Shown piece after piece: positions 8,468-16,806 of a stretch of 64,000 bases of DNA; the stretch's first letter is position 1, and every line of letters starts with the position of its first letter. The notes beneath the pieces were generated by a model. It was not told where the DNA came from and made no database searches. It was given only the letters and a program-made list of their open reading frames with translations. The position numbers and the translations under genes are program-made. Source of the DNA: Pelagerythrobacter marensis (GTDB lineage: Bacteria; Pseudomonadota; Alphaproteobacteria; Sphingomonadales; Sphingomonadaceae); assembly GCF_001028625.1 (NCBI RefSeq), contig NZ_CP011805.1, positions 310,001 to 374,000 of the forward strand, written 5' to 3'.

Positions 8468-8791
8468 TCAGCTCCTGCGTTGTATGATTGCGCCCGCGTG
8501 TCCGAGTTGCGGACAGAACAGATCGTGGAGGAGGGAGAGCAACTGAAGCGCCTTGTCGTCGCAAACACTATAGAAGACTGTCTGAGCCTCCTTGCGCGTG
8601 GCGACGAGGTTCTGCTCGCGAAGCCGGGCCAAGTGCTGGGAAAGAGCAGAATGGCTCAACCCCACTTTCTCAGCCAGGCCGCCCACGGAATGCTCTCCGC
8701 TTTCTGCAAGGTGACACAGCACCAGCAAGCGTGGCGTGTTGGCCATCGCTTTCAGAAGGGCGACGGCTTCTGACGCCTGTGCTTCGAACAT
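8468..8791 (-). CDS. bigR: ArsR-family persulfide-sensing repressor (BigR/SqrR type)
   Basis: ArsR winged-helix protein of 107 residues from the ATG at 8791 (MFEAQASEAVALL), with GAGG upstream; a GTG three codons earlier is less likely. The recognition helix is LSHSALSQHLARLREQNLV. Cys26 (LLVLCHLAE) and Cys93 (LHDLFCPQ) sit where BigR and SqrR have the pair that forms a disulfide or polysulfide link when persulfide is present; Cys77 is extra. No metal-binding ArsR box is visible. It lies 3 nt upstream of blh and is divergent from the CstB-like gene, so it probably represses both transcripts. Confidence 0.9.
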   Translation of the reverse strand: MFEAQASEAVALLKAMANTPRLLVLCHLAESGEHSVGGLAEKVGLSHSALSQHLARLREQNLVATRKEAQTVFYSVCDDKALQLLSLLHDLFCPQLGHAGAIIQRRS

Positions 8792-8819
8792 AACCTGCAC
8801 CTCGATCTCACTATTTTTT

Positions 8820-8844
8820 AGCTATACCTAATGTAGATAATGCT
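8820..8844. promoter_or_regulatory. 25-bp imperfect dyad, candidate BigR operator
   Basis: AT-rich dyad centred at 8832 with the pattern AGC-N2-TA-N-CTA-N3-TAG-N-TA-N2-GCT on the minus strand; 8 of 12 pairs match. It lies between bigR (ATG at 8791) and the CstB-like gene (ATG at 8955). On the minus strand a TTGACC -35-like box lies just upstream of it (near 8850), and on the plus strand it contains TAGATAAT, a possible -10. A repressor bound here would block both divergent promoters. Confidence 0.45.
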
Positions 8845-8954
8845 TAAGAAAGGTCAAGAGCTCCGCGCACAGCGGGTTTACGCGGTACTCACCACTCAAC
8901 CTGCGGAACCGCCCGATGCAATACTCCGTTGCGTCAGGACAGTATGGAGGCCTT

Positions 8955-10313
8955 ATGATTCTCGAGAAGATCAAGACGCCGGGCTTGTCGCATCTTTCTT
9001 ACCTGGTCGGGGCTGACGGCAAAGCGGCGGTCGTCGATCCCCGGCGAGATTGTGAAGTCTATCTCGAGAAGGCGCGTGCCGAGGGCCTTGAGATAACGCA
9101 CATCCTCGAAACCCATCGGAATGAGGATTTCGTCTCGGGCGCACCTGTGCTGGCGGAACTGACGGGCGCAGCGGTTCTCCATGGACCGAACGCTGATGGT
9201 GAGGTCCTCTACGCCCAGACGACCCGCGAGGGCGACAGGCACAAGATTGGTTCGCTAGAGATCGAGGTGCTTGAGACGCCTGGCCACACGTTCGATCACG
9301 TCGCCTATGTGCTCTACGACAGCAAGTATCCTGAAGGCGCCGTCGGAGTATTCACCGGCGACGCCTTGTTCATCGGCGACGTGGGCCGCACCGATTTCTA
9401 CCCCGACAGGAAACGGGAGGTTTCCGGCCTCTTGTTCGATTCTCTGCGCAAGATCTGCAGTCTGGGAGACCAGGCCATTGTCTATCCCGCGCATGGAGCC
9501 GGCTCGGTGTGCGGATCGGGCATGGCAGACCGGGAATTTTCAACGATAGGACACGAACGCCGAAACAATCCGCTCCTGCAGCTAGACGATCGTGCAGCTT
9601 TCATCGATCGCAAGGTCCACGAAAACCACTACCAGCCGCCATACTTCCGATTGATGGAGCGGTTAAATCTGGTTGGGGGCACGCCGGCGCCCCGAAGCCT
9701 TCGTCCCGCTCCGCTCACTCTCGATCAACTTGCAGGTTGCAGCGCCGATCGTCTGGTCGATGTCCGCGAGCCGCTGGCCTATGCCTCAGGCCATCTTCCG
9801 AGCAGCATCAATCTGCCGGTCGACATGATCCCTGCCTTTGCTGGCTGGTTCATTCGCGAGGGCGAAACTATCGCGCTCATCGGCTCTGCCCACGATCAGC
9901 TGGAGAAGGCGATGGAACACCTCGTGCGAATCGCGCTCGACAACGTGCTGGGCGGCTATGTCGGCGTCGTCCCCGCGGCTGCATCGGGTAAGCAGATGCA
10001 GCAGATCCCGATGATCGACACCGAGACCGTCAAGCGACGGCTCGCCGAGGACCATGCAGACTGGACCCTGCTCGATGTCCGCGACGCTGACGAACGTGCC
10101 GAGAACGCGATCGAGGGCTCGCAGCATATCTACGTGGGCGAGCTCAATGAACGCTGGCGGGAACTCGATCCTTCGCGCCGCTACACGCTTATGTGCGCTA
10201 GCGGGATGCGCGCAACGATTGCGTCAGGGTGGCTCAAAAGCAACGGAGTAGCAAACGTGGAAGTCTACCTTGGCTCAATGGGAGCCTGGAAGGCAGCGCA
10301 GGAAGAAGACTGA
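8955..10313 (+). CDS. CstB-like persulfide dioxygenase-rhodanese fusion
   Basis: Protein of 452 residues from the ATG at 8955, with GGAGG 5 nt upstream; the frame 13 codons longer is unlikely. Residues 1-240 are an MBL-fold dioxygenase with THRNEDFVSG, TPGHTFDH and TGDALFIGDVGRTDFYPD. Next is a rhodanese-like domain without a catalytic Cys (IALIGSAHDQ where the active loop should be). The C-terminal rhodanese is active-looking, with LMCASGMRATIAS. This order (dioxygenase, pseudo-rhodanese, rhodanese) is that of CstB, which oxidises persulfide and transfers sulfane sulfur to make thiosulfate. In THRNED the second His of the usual THxHxDH is Asn; the first His, the later His and the Asp that hold mononuclear Fe remain. 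It is divergent from bigR. Confidence 0.9.
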   Translation: MILEKIKTPGLSHLSYLVGADGKAAVVDPRRDCEVYLEKARAEGLEITHILETHRNEDFVSGAPVLAELTGAAVLHGPNADGEVLYAQTTREGDRHKIGSLEIEVLETPGHTFDHVAYVLYDSKYPEGAVGVFTGDALFIGDVGRTDFYPDRKREVSGLLFDSLRKICSLGDQAIVYPAHGAGSVCGSGMADREFSTIGHERRNNPLLQLDDRAAFIDRKVHENHYQPPYFRLMERLNLVGGTPAPRSLRPAPLTLDQLAGCSADRLVDVREPLAYASGHLPSSINLPVDMIPAFAGWFIREGETIALIGSAHDQLEKAMEHLVRIALDNVLGGYVGVVPAAASGKQMQQIPMIDTETVKRRLAEDHADWTLLDVRDADERAENAIEGSQHIYVGELNERWRELDPSRRYTLMCASGMRATIASGWLKSNGVANVEVYLGSMGAWKAAQEED

Positions 10314-10422
10314 GTTCCATCATGTGGCGATCGTGGCTGATCAGGATCACGGCTCCCGAGTAGTCGTTGAGCGCCTGCACCAGTGCCTCGCGGGCATCGA
10401 CATCAAGATGGTTGGTCGGTTG
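10312..10422 (-). pseudogene. fragment of an ABC-F ATPase gene
   Basis: Only about 37 codons remain, reading QPTNHLDVDAREALVQALN then DYSGAVILISHDRHMMEL. This is the Walker B / D-loop to H-loop segment of an ABC-F protein, normally LLDEPTNHLD at its left edge. Sequence on both sides is unrelated: the fragment runs up against the 3' end of the CstB-like gene, and nothing before QPTNHLD matches. It is the scar of a larger deletion. Confidence 0.8.
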
Positions 10423-10552
10423 CGCGATCGCCAGAAAAGCCGAAACGCCCCAATTGTTGCCCATCTATTTCTTCCGCTCGAAGCATCCTTCTGAGGTCGT
10501 CTTGGGGTAAGGATCAGAATCGAAGTCCGCACAACTGTTTATGCGGATTCCG

Positions 10553-10813
10553 TTACAGGCTGACGAGTTGCTCCATACTCGCCATCTTCATTTGCACCAT
10601 TCCGCCCGCCATGCAGATGGCAACGAGATGTGTTCGATTTCGAGCATGAAGCTTCAATCGGCAGTTTTCGAGATGCCGTTCAACGGTGCGTGGAGCGATC
10701 GAAAGCTGCTGCGCAATTTCCTTTGCAGAAAACCCCAAAGCGGAACGCTCGACAATCTCGTGCTCTCGCAGTGTGAGAGAAAAGCATGAGTGATAAGTCA
10801 ATTGCGCCTCCAA
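10553..10813 (-). CDS. small LuxR-type helix-turn-helix protein
   Basis: Protein of 86 residues that is little more than a GerE/LuxR DNA-binding domain: LTLREHEIVERSALGFSAKEI, then APRTVERHLENCRLKLHARNRTHLVA. There is no receiver or autoinducer domain; the N-terminal 14 residues (MEAQLTYHSCFSLT) are too short for one. It could be a stand-alone regulator or the remnant of a larger one. It is divergent from the chaperone-usher operon across an AT-rich gap, so it is a candidate regulator of those pili. Confidence 0.75.
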   Translation of the reverse strand: MEAQLTYHSCFSLTLREHEIVERSALGFSAKEIAQQLSIAPRTVERHLENCRLKLHARNRTHLVAICMAGGMVQMKMASMEQLVSL

Positions 10814-11186
10814 ACTATCTCGAAGTATTCCGAGACTACTGAGCAGGCGACCCCCGATTTCTTATGCGAATCAGTCTGCGCGAAGTTTTATTATTAACAG
10901 AAGATTGATCGAAGAGTCAAAATCGATTCCACGATTGGGTCAGTTCGGAGTGCAATGTGGGTAATTAAATAATTGTAAACATGACATTAATTTCGTGTTG
11001 CTGTGACGGTAAGCTGGTTAGTTTTACCTATGTTAATACCCGGGCGAGAAGCACAGGCCGTTTTCCCGGATAGGATAATTTCCCGATCTACGACAACTTC
11101 ATGATCGTGGAACAGGGATGGGCATTATCCTATTATTCGAGCGCAATCCGTTCCGCGTATACTTAGCAAAGGAATGGAGATTGAAG
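10814..11186. promoter_or_regulatory. AT-rich intergenic region upstream of the pilus operon
   Basis: This 373-bp gap is clearly more AT-rich than its surroundings, especially 10880-11040, with runs such as taattaaataattg and an inverted GGTAA/TTACC pair at 11009-11029. No gene is apparent. It presumably carries the promoter of the pilus operon and the promoter of the divergent LuxR-type gene. Exact promoter boxes cannot be fixed by eye. Confidence 0.4.
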
Positions 11187-11699
11187 ATGTCTAAAATGAA
11201 CCTTCTCGTCGCCGCTGCGATTCCTGCAGCTCTATTCGCTGTCCCGGCTGCGGCCCAAGACAGCGAAAGCTTTGAAATCGCCCTAAGCGGTTCAGTTGCG
11301 AGTGTGTGCGACATAACCCCGGAAGGAACCGGGAGTTACAATGTCGACATGCTCGATACGAACAACCAGGGCTTTCTGATTGTCGCGTTCTCCTGCAACT
11401 CGCCGTACATCGTTACGCTCGAATCCGCGAATGGTGGCATGGAGCACCAGGAAAGCGGCGGTTCGGTCCTGATCGACTATGATGTTGAAGCCACCTTTGG
11501 CGGCTTCGGGACTGTGAATTCCGCTGTGATGGCCGGCAGCCCCCAGACCATCGTAACCGAAACGAACTGGGCCAATATTCTGACGAATGGCGGCGTCCGT
11601 TCGGGGAATATGGATCTGCAGTTCGGTTCGCTGGCGGAATACGCGGTGGCCGGTACCTATGAAGATACCCTGACCATCGCCGTAACTGCCCAGCTCTGA
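11187..11699 (+). CDS. spore coat U-domain major pilin subunit
   Basis: Secreted protein of 170 residues from the ATG at 11187, with GGAGA upstream. A signal peptide (MSKMNLLVAAAIPAALFAVPAAAQ) is followed by a beta-rich domain with two Cys (VASVCDITPEG and VAFSCNSPY) and the C-terminal YEDTLTIAVTAQL strand typical of SCPU/CsuA-type subunits. Such subunits donate an N-terminal strand and polymerise through the chaperone-usher path. It is the first gene of a four-gene operon, as is usual for the major subunit. Similarity is at family level. Confidence 0.82.
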   Translation: MSKMNLLVAAAIPAALFAVPAAAQDSESFEIALSGSVASVCDITPEGTGSYNVDMLDTNNQGFLIVAFSCNSPYIVTLESANGGMEHQESGGSVLIDYDVEATFGGFGTVNSAVMAGSPQTIVTETNWANILTNGGVRSGNMDLQFGSLAEYAVAGTYEDTLTIAVTAQL

Positions 11700-11782
11700 C
11701 GCTGATGCGGTTGACCGGGTCCGGGGCAATCCATCGCCCCGGACCCATTTCGCTTCACAGATGGATTCCTCGGGGGGCTCCG

Positions 11783-12541
11783 ATGAAGAACGCTGGCAGA
11801 TCCTTGCAAACCAATCTGGCGCTGCTGCTTGTTTGCATGGCTCCGAGTGTGGTCCACGCCTATGAGCTCGAACCAATCGTGGTTCAGCTGGCGCCTTCGG
11901 GCAATGGCTCGGTGCAGTCGATGACCATCACGAACACTCACGAGGTTCCCATTGCGATCGAGGTGGCTGTGTACCGCCGAGAGCAGAAAGTTGACGGAAG
12001 CGAAGAGCGAGAGGAGGAGCTGGACGACATCCTCCTGACGCCACCTCAGATGGTGATAGCCCCAGGTTCCAGCCAAACTTTCAAGGTACGCTACGTTGGG
12101 CCTCAGGATGTCCAGCGCGAGCGAACCTACCGCGTAGTGACCGAGCAGTTGCCGATCCGATTGAAAAAGGAAGAACGCGGCGATCTCAGTGCTCAAGTGT
12201 CGATGCGTTATCGCTACGAAGCGGCGCTCTACGTGGTCCCGCCTCAGCGCAAACCGGCCTTCCGCCTCCTCGATGCCAACCCGATCGAGACAGATGGAGA
12301 ACGCTTTCTGGAGCTCGACATCGCTAGCGAGGGTAATATGCGCGCCATTCTTCAGAGCCCGCGCCTCACAGTCAGCGGAGGAGGGAGTACAGCGACTCTC
12401 TCTGGAGAAGAACTCGGCCCGCTCGAAGGCTTGAATATACTTGCCGGCAATCATCGCCAGATCCGTGTGTCCTGGCCCGAAAGCATCCCTTTCGGAGAAG
12501 TGGAGGCATCGCTCGATGCACGTCTGCTGATTCTTCAGTGA
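11783..12541 (+). CDS. periplasmic pilus assembly chaperone (PapD-like)
   Basis: Protein of 252 residues starting MKNAGRSLQTNLALLL, with a signal peptide ending near VVHA. Typical chaperone features are the N-terminal YELEPIVVQLAPSGNG strand, SMTITNTHEVPIAIEVAVYRRE, PPQMVIAPGSSQTFKVRYVG and RTYRVVTEQLPI. It should bind pilin subunits in the periplasm by donor-strand complementation and deliver them to the usher. It follows the pilin gene after 83 nt and precedes the usher by 9 nt. Confidence 0.88.
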   Translation: MKNAGRSLQTNLALLLVCMAPSVVHAYELEPIVVQLAPSGNGSVQSMTITNTHEVPIAIEVAVYRREQKVDGSEEREEELDDILLTPPQMVIAPGSSQTFKVRYVGPQDVQRERTYRVVTEQLPIRLKKEERGDLSAQVSMRYRYEAALYVVPPQRKPAFRLLDANPIETDGERFLELDIASEGNMRAILQSPRLTVSGGGSTATLSGEELGPLEGLNILAGNHRQIRVSWPESIPFGEVEASLDARLLILQ

Positions 12542-12550
12542 GGCGGATCG

Positions 12551-15259
12551 ATGAGCAAGCGATCCGCCTTTTGTACGCTGCTCCTGCTCTCCACCGGGTT
12601 GTACTCAACAGCGACGTCTGCCGGAGTACGTCTTCCCTACAGCAATGTAATAGACAGCCTGGTCGGGCCAGAGGCAGTGGTCACCACCCTTTACCAGGCG
12701 AACAGCAACAGTGCGGACCCCGGCGCTACGGCGATAGGAAGTCAGCAAACCGGCGGGTCTCGGGAAGACACTGCGGAGGGCGAGAGCGGTACAGGCCCAT
12801 CCGATGAACCGGTCGACAATCGTTCCATCGATGACATTTATCGCGAAGTTTTTGGCTCCGATCGTCCGGTGCTGGCAAGCGATGAATATGTCGTCCGCCT
12901 GAACGGAATCAATGTGGGGACCTTCCGCTTGCAGCCCCCTGAACCGCAAGCCGGCGGAGGCTGGATCGAGGGCCAATTCATCGAAACGATGATCACCCCC
13001 AATCTCATTCCCGAAATGGTGGCGCGATTTGAAGGTTTCGGAGCCTCCGAACAGGTCTCGTTTGCCTCCCTCAGAGCGAGCGGGCTGGATGTAGCGTTCG
13101 ACCGGCAGCGACTGGTGTTGGAGGTTGGTCTACCGCCTCAGATGAGAAACCGGCAACTGATCAATCTGCGCGCTCGGGCCCGCCAGGGCAGCCTCGACCA
13201 TGTGGAGAGGGCGCACATTTCGGGCTATCTCAACATCCGGGCAGGTATCGACCTTCTAGAAGACTCGAGAGTTCGAAATCCCGGTGTCGACAGGAGGGCG
13301 ATCGATCTTGATGCAGCGCTTAGGTTCGGGCCATTTGTTCTGGAAGGCGAAATCGACTTCGACGATCGCCGGACAGAGCGGCGCTGGCGGCGAAACGACG
13401 TTTTGCTCAGCTATGACGATCGAGACTCCCTGGTCCGATATGAAGTCGGCGATCTCAGCATCGGCAGGAGACCCTTTCAGGGCTCGCCCCGTATCGCGGG
13501 CGCGGCGGCATTCCGGAAGTTCTCCATCAACCCCTACCTCAATTACCGGCCGGTCACGAGCAGGGACTTCGAGCTCGAACAGGGTGCCCGCGTCGAAGTT
13601 TTTGTCAACAACCTTCCGCTCCGGACAATCGACCTTCCCTCGGGCAGATACCGCCTGCAAGACTTCTCGCTTATCCCTTCGGCTATCAACGATATCCGGC
13701 TTCTGGTGACTTATCCCAGCGGCCGGGTGGAAGAATTGCTTTTTCCGGCGTTCTACGACTTTGAACTGCTGGACGAGGGGATCCGGGATTTTGGCGTCAA
13801 TGTGGGAGTACCCTACACCGTACAGAATGGCCGTCGGGACTACGACTTCGGCAATTACAATATCCTCGCCTACTATCGGCAAGGTCTGACGGAGACCCTC
13901 ACCGGAGGAGCGAGCGTTGAGGCTGACGAGACATTCGTGACGCTCGGTGTCGAAGCCATTTGGGCCTCTCCGATCGGAACCTTCGCCCTCAATGCCGGCA
14001 ACGATATTCGGAACCCAGGCCCCGATAGCGGGCTGGTGACCCTACAATACCGATGGCGCGACGCGGATCGCGATCGAGACCGGACGATCGATGCCTTCGT
14101 ACAACTCTCCGGTCGGGAGTACCGGACGCTGGACCAGATTTTTGGCGATAACCTGATTCAGACGCAGGCCCGCATTCGTGTCGGCCAGTATGTCAAAGAC
14201 ACCATAAGGGCACAGCTTTTCGCCGGCTATGAAACCTATCACCCCGATATCCCGACGAGCTATTCGGTCGGGCTAAGTCTGACGGGCAGTTTCGGGCGCT
14301 TCCAACTTGGCGGTTCGCTCGAATACCGCAGGGATGGTGATAGCAGTGGTCTGGTCGGGCAGATTTCATTCACTACCAGTTTCGGCAAGACGTCGGTGCT
14401 CGGCAGCTATTCCACTGAAGAAAATTCAATGCGCGCCCAGTTCACCAGGATCGAGCCCTACGGAATAGGCGCCATTACGGCCGGAGGAACTGTAGAGCGA
14501 ACCGATCGGCGCGACCGGGAAAGCCTTCGGCTTGGCTATGTGGGGAACAGGTTCGAAGCGGGAGTTCAGCAGTTTGCCAACAATTATCTCACCGACGACG
14601 CAGACGCATCTCTTGTTACCGAATTCAGGCTAGGTACCGCTCTCGTCATGGCCGATGGCCACTTCGCGCTGTCGCGACCGGTGAGCAACAGCTTCGCCAT
14701 CTTCACAGGTGAAGGCGGCGACATCGCCGTGGACCCCCAGACCCGCCTGGGAAGCGTGGAAAGCCGCTATATCGCCCGAAGCGGCGGTCTCGGTGCTGCG
14801 GTCGTCAATAATATGACGCCGTATTATAACCGCGTAATCCGCGTCGATTCCGAGGATGCTTCGCAAGTCTCGAGCGTTGCGAACAACCTGTTCGTCCTCA
14901 ATCCCGATTACCGGTCAGGCTACTCGATCGCTCTGGAAGAAACGGGCGGCGTTGCGATAATCGGCAATCTTGTCGACATCGAGGGCAACCCGGTAGACCT
15001 TGCGGTTGGCACCTATCGCGTCGCGGGACGGCAAGACGACGGTGAACCGCAGAACATATTCACCAACCGCAACGGTCGCTTCTATATCGATGATATCGAG
15101 CCAGGGGATGAAATCGAAATAACGCTGCCCGGAGAAAATGGCGTCTACCGGATCGAAGTGCCGAACGATGCCCTGGGCCTTGTTTCGACCGACGACGTCA
15201 TCCGTCCCGCTCCCAACGCACAATCAAGTATGTCCCTGACACCAGGAGAAGATCGATGA
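12551..15259 (+). CDS. fimbrial outer-membrane usher (PapC-like)
   Basis: Protein of 902 residues with a signal peptide (MSKRSAFCTLLLLSTGLYS). A low-complexity Gly/Ser/Glu linker (residues about 45-90) comes before VDNRSIDDIYREVFGSDRPV, which is unusual for an usher. The middle carries usher barrel motifs such as GSPRIAGAAAFRKFSINPY, RVEVFVNNLPLRTIDLPSGRY and FYDFELLDEGIRDFGVNVG. The C-terminal carboxypeptidase-like domain reads NGRFYIDDIEPGDEIEITLP. Its job is to form the outer-membrane pore through which pilin subunits are polymerised. The stop overlaps the next start (ATGA), so it is translated together with the adhesin gene. Confidence 0.88.
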   Translation: MSKRSAFCTLLLLSTGLYSTATSAGVRLPYSNVIDSLVGPEAVVTTLYQANSNSADPGATAIGSQQTGGSREDTAEGESGTGPSDEPVDNRSIDDIYREVFGSDRPVLASDEYVVRLNGINVGTFRLQPPEPQAGGGWIEGQFIETMITPNLIPEMVARFEGFGASEQVSFASLRASGLDVAFDRQRLVLEVGLPPQMRNRQLINLRARARQGSLDHVERAHISGYLNIRAGIDLLEDSRVRNPGVDRRAIDLDAALRFGPFVLEGEIDFDDRRTERRWRRNDVLLSYDDRDSLVRYEVGDLSIGRRPFQGSPRIAGAAAFRKFSINPYLNYRPVTSRDFELEQGARVEVFVNNLPLRTIDLPSGRYRLQDFSLIPSAINDIRLLVTYPSGRVEELLFPAFYDFELLDEGIRDFGVNVGVPYTVQNGRRDYDFGNYNILAYYRQGLTETLTGGASVEADETFVTLGVEAIWASPIGTFALNAGNDIRNPGPDSGLVTLQYRWRDADRDRDRTIDAFVQLSGREYRTLDQIFGDNLIQTQARIRVGQYVKDTIRAQLFAGYETYHPDIPTSYSVGLSLTGSFGRFQLGGSLEYRRDGDSSGLVGQISFTTSFGKTSVLGSYSTEENSMRAQFTRIEPYGIGAITAGGTVERTDRRDRESLRLGYVGNRFEAGVQQFANNYLTDDADASLVTEFRLGTALVMADGHFALSRPVSNSFAIFTGEGGDIAVDPQTRLGSVESRYIARSGGLGAAVVNNMTPYYNRVIRVDSEDASQVSSVANNLFVLNPDYRSGYSIALEETGGVAIIGNLVDIEGNPVDLAVGTYRVAGRQDDGEPQNIFTNRNGRFYIDDIEPGDEIEITLPGENGVYRIEVPNDALGLVSTDDVIRPAPNAQSSMSLTPGEDR

Positions 15260-16185
15260 AGCGCCCGTCACTGCTAATCGCCGTTTGGATCTTATCGCTG
15301 CTGCCCAGCGGCGCCTTGGCTCAGAACGACATGTTGCTCTCCGACCCCGAAAGCGAATGCGCGTTGGCCATCGCGGGGGAAAGCAATGTCGATTGGGATG
15401 GGCCGTATGGGCGCGGTTACGATGTTTTCGATGAAACCATCGCATATGAATCCATCGAGATCCTTGTGCAGCATACCGGAGGAGCGTGTAACTTTATCCT
15501 GACCGCAACGCCCGTGTCGTCGGGCGGCCGTGCGGTATTGGCCAACGGCACCGCGCAACTTGAATATGATGTCCTGCGCGAAACTACCGGTCCGTCGATT
15601 ATTTCTGGGAGCCTCGAAGGCACGCCGAGTTCGCGTATCCAGGGAGCGTTCGGACCGGGCGAAAGCATGGCCGCCGCCTTGTTGAGCATCTATATTCCCC
15701 CACTGCAGTTCGTCGAAAGCGGGACCTTCGATGGCCAATTCATCCTTCGGCTTTATCGGGAAGACGGCGCAAGCTCGACATTGGTAGACGAGCGGCCAGT
15801 GACCATTATCGCTCCCGTTGCTGCCCGTCTTCGGATCGACGCGCCAGATTTTGCGAACGGTTCCACGGTAGCTCTGATTGATCTTGGAGAGCTGAGCGGC
15901 GGGGCGCGTAAGGATGTGGCTTTCGATATTCGGAGCAACAGCCGCGTCAATGTCGCGGTGTCTTCTGCCAATCGCGGCGAACTGGCCCATGAAACGGCGC
16001 CGACATCGATCCCTTACCGTGTGAGCGGAGGAGGCCAGCTGATAAACCTGTCCGATAGGGCCGGAAGGCGGATCGGATCTTCCTTTGCGGGAAGGACTTT
16101 CGCGGTAGAAGTTGAGGTGCCGCCGGGATCGTATCCCGCTGGTCGCTATTCGGATGTGCTTACCGTCGTTTTTACGACCGAATGA
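15256..16185 (+). CDS. SCPU-domain tip subunit / adhesin of the chaperone-usher pilus
   Basis: Protein of 309 residues with a signal peptide ending GALAQ. The N-terminal domain contains ESECALAIAGESNVDWDG and GGACNFILTATPV, giving two Cys that may pair. The C-terminal domain ends GSYPAGRYSDVLTVVFTTE, the standard donor-strand acceptor end of SCPU subunits. Two-domain proteins as last gene of archaic (Csu-like) operons are the tip adhesins; that role is inferred from domain order and place. It overlaps the usher gene by 4 nt. Confidence 0.75.
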   Translation: MKRPSLLIAVWILSLLPSGALAQNDMLLSDPESECALAIAGESNVDWDGPYGRGYDVFDETIAYESIEILVQHTGGACNFILTATPVSSGGRAVLANGTAQLEYDVLRETTGPSIISGSLEGTPSSRIQGAFGPGESMAAALLSIYIPPLQFVESGTFDGQFILRLYREDGASSTLVDERPVTIIAPVAARLRIDAPDFANGSTVALIDLGELSGGARKDVAFDIRSNSRVNVAVSSANRGELAHETAPTSIPYRVSGGGQLINLSDRAGRRIGSSFAGRTFAVEVEVPPGSYPAGRYSDVLTVVFTTE

Positions 16186-16627
16186 TATAATCCTTTTTGC
16201 AGAATCGGATGCCGCAACGAGTTGTTTGCTTCGGGTTGACCACCCCATCTGATAATTCTGGACCAACTCAGATGTGTCCAATCAATCGATGAGACTTGAG
16301 CTCAGTTCGGTCTGGGGCAGTCCTGAAAAAAGGACCCCGACCAGCCAGAACACCGGTGACTTGACTCCGGTCCACAGCAAATTTCGAGGGCCAATGCCCA
16401 GGAAACTGCCGCCTCCAGCATCATCCGCCAACTGCCGTTTGGTCGATTCGCCTGAAGCGCCTCCGGCCTGCAGGGAAATGTTGATTACGAAGCGAATCGC
16501 GACGGTGGATTCACCGTCACGAGATTGGCCGAGCCGAGCTACTCTGGCTACAAAAGTGATCCACAGCCGCGTATTTCATACGCATTTCATACGGCGGATC
16601 GTTGAGCGAGCTAAGTGCTTGAAATCA
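16186..16627. other. 442-bp gap between pilus operon and tRNA-Val
   Basis: No convincing gene, and base composition is mixed. There is a short tandem repeat ATTTCATACGC/ATTTCATACGG at about 16572-16593. An open frame from 16274 runs on through the tRNA and is rejected. As the stretch immediately 3' of a tRNA, it is where remains of an integration site would be expected, but I recognise no integrase fragment. Confidence 0.4.
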
Positions 16628-16702
16628 TGGTGGGCGCGGCAAGGATTGAACTTGCGACCCCACCCGTGTGAAGGGTGTGCTCTACCACTGAGCTACGCGC
16701 CC
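16628..16702 (-). tRNA. tRNA-Val (anticodon CAC)
   Basis: On the minus strand the acceptor stem GGGCGCG pairs with CGCGCCC, followed by discriminator A and a genomically encoded CCA at the 3' end (16628-16630). The D arm is GCTCAGTGGTAGAGC. The anticodon stem is CACCC/GGGTG around loop TTCACAC, so the anticodon is CAC (codon GUG, valine). The T arm is GCAAG-TTCAATC-CTTGC. The 3' end points towards the accessory region on the left. Confidence 0.95.
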
Positions 16703-16806
16703 GCCGGAAGGCCTTTCGACAAGGCCGCCTCCACGGCAGGGGCGCGCCTTTGCCATGCAGCGACGGGATTGGCAAGCGGCGCGTGAAACGCCGTTACTAC
16801 GCTCCG

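Noticed and set aside
16274..16786. 170-codon open frame spanning tRNA-Val
   Set aside because: Reads through a tRNA gene and gives the common artefact peptide ARQGLNLRPHPCEG; no upstream ribosome site.
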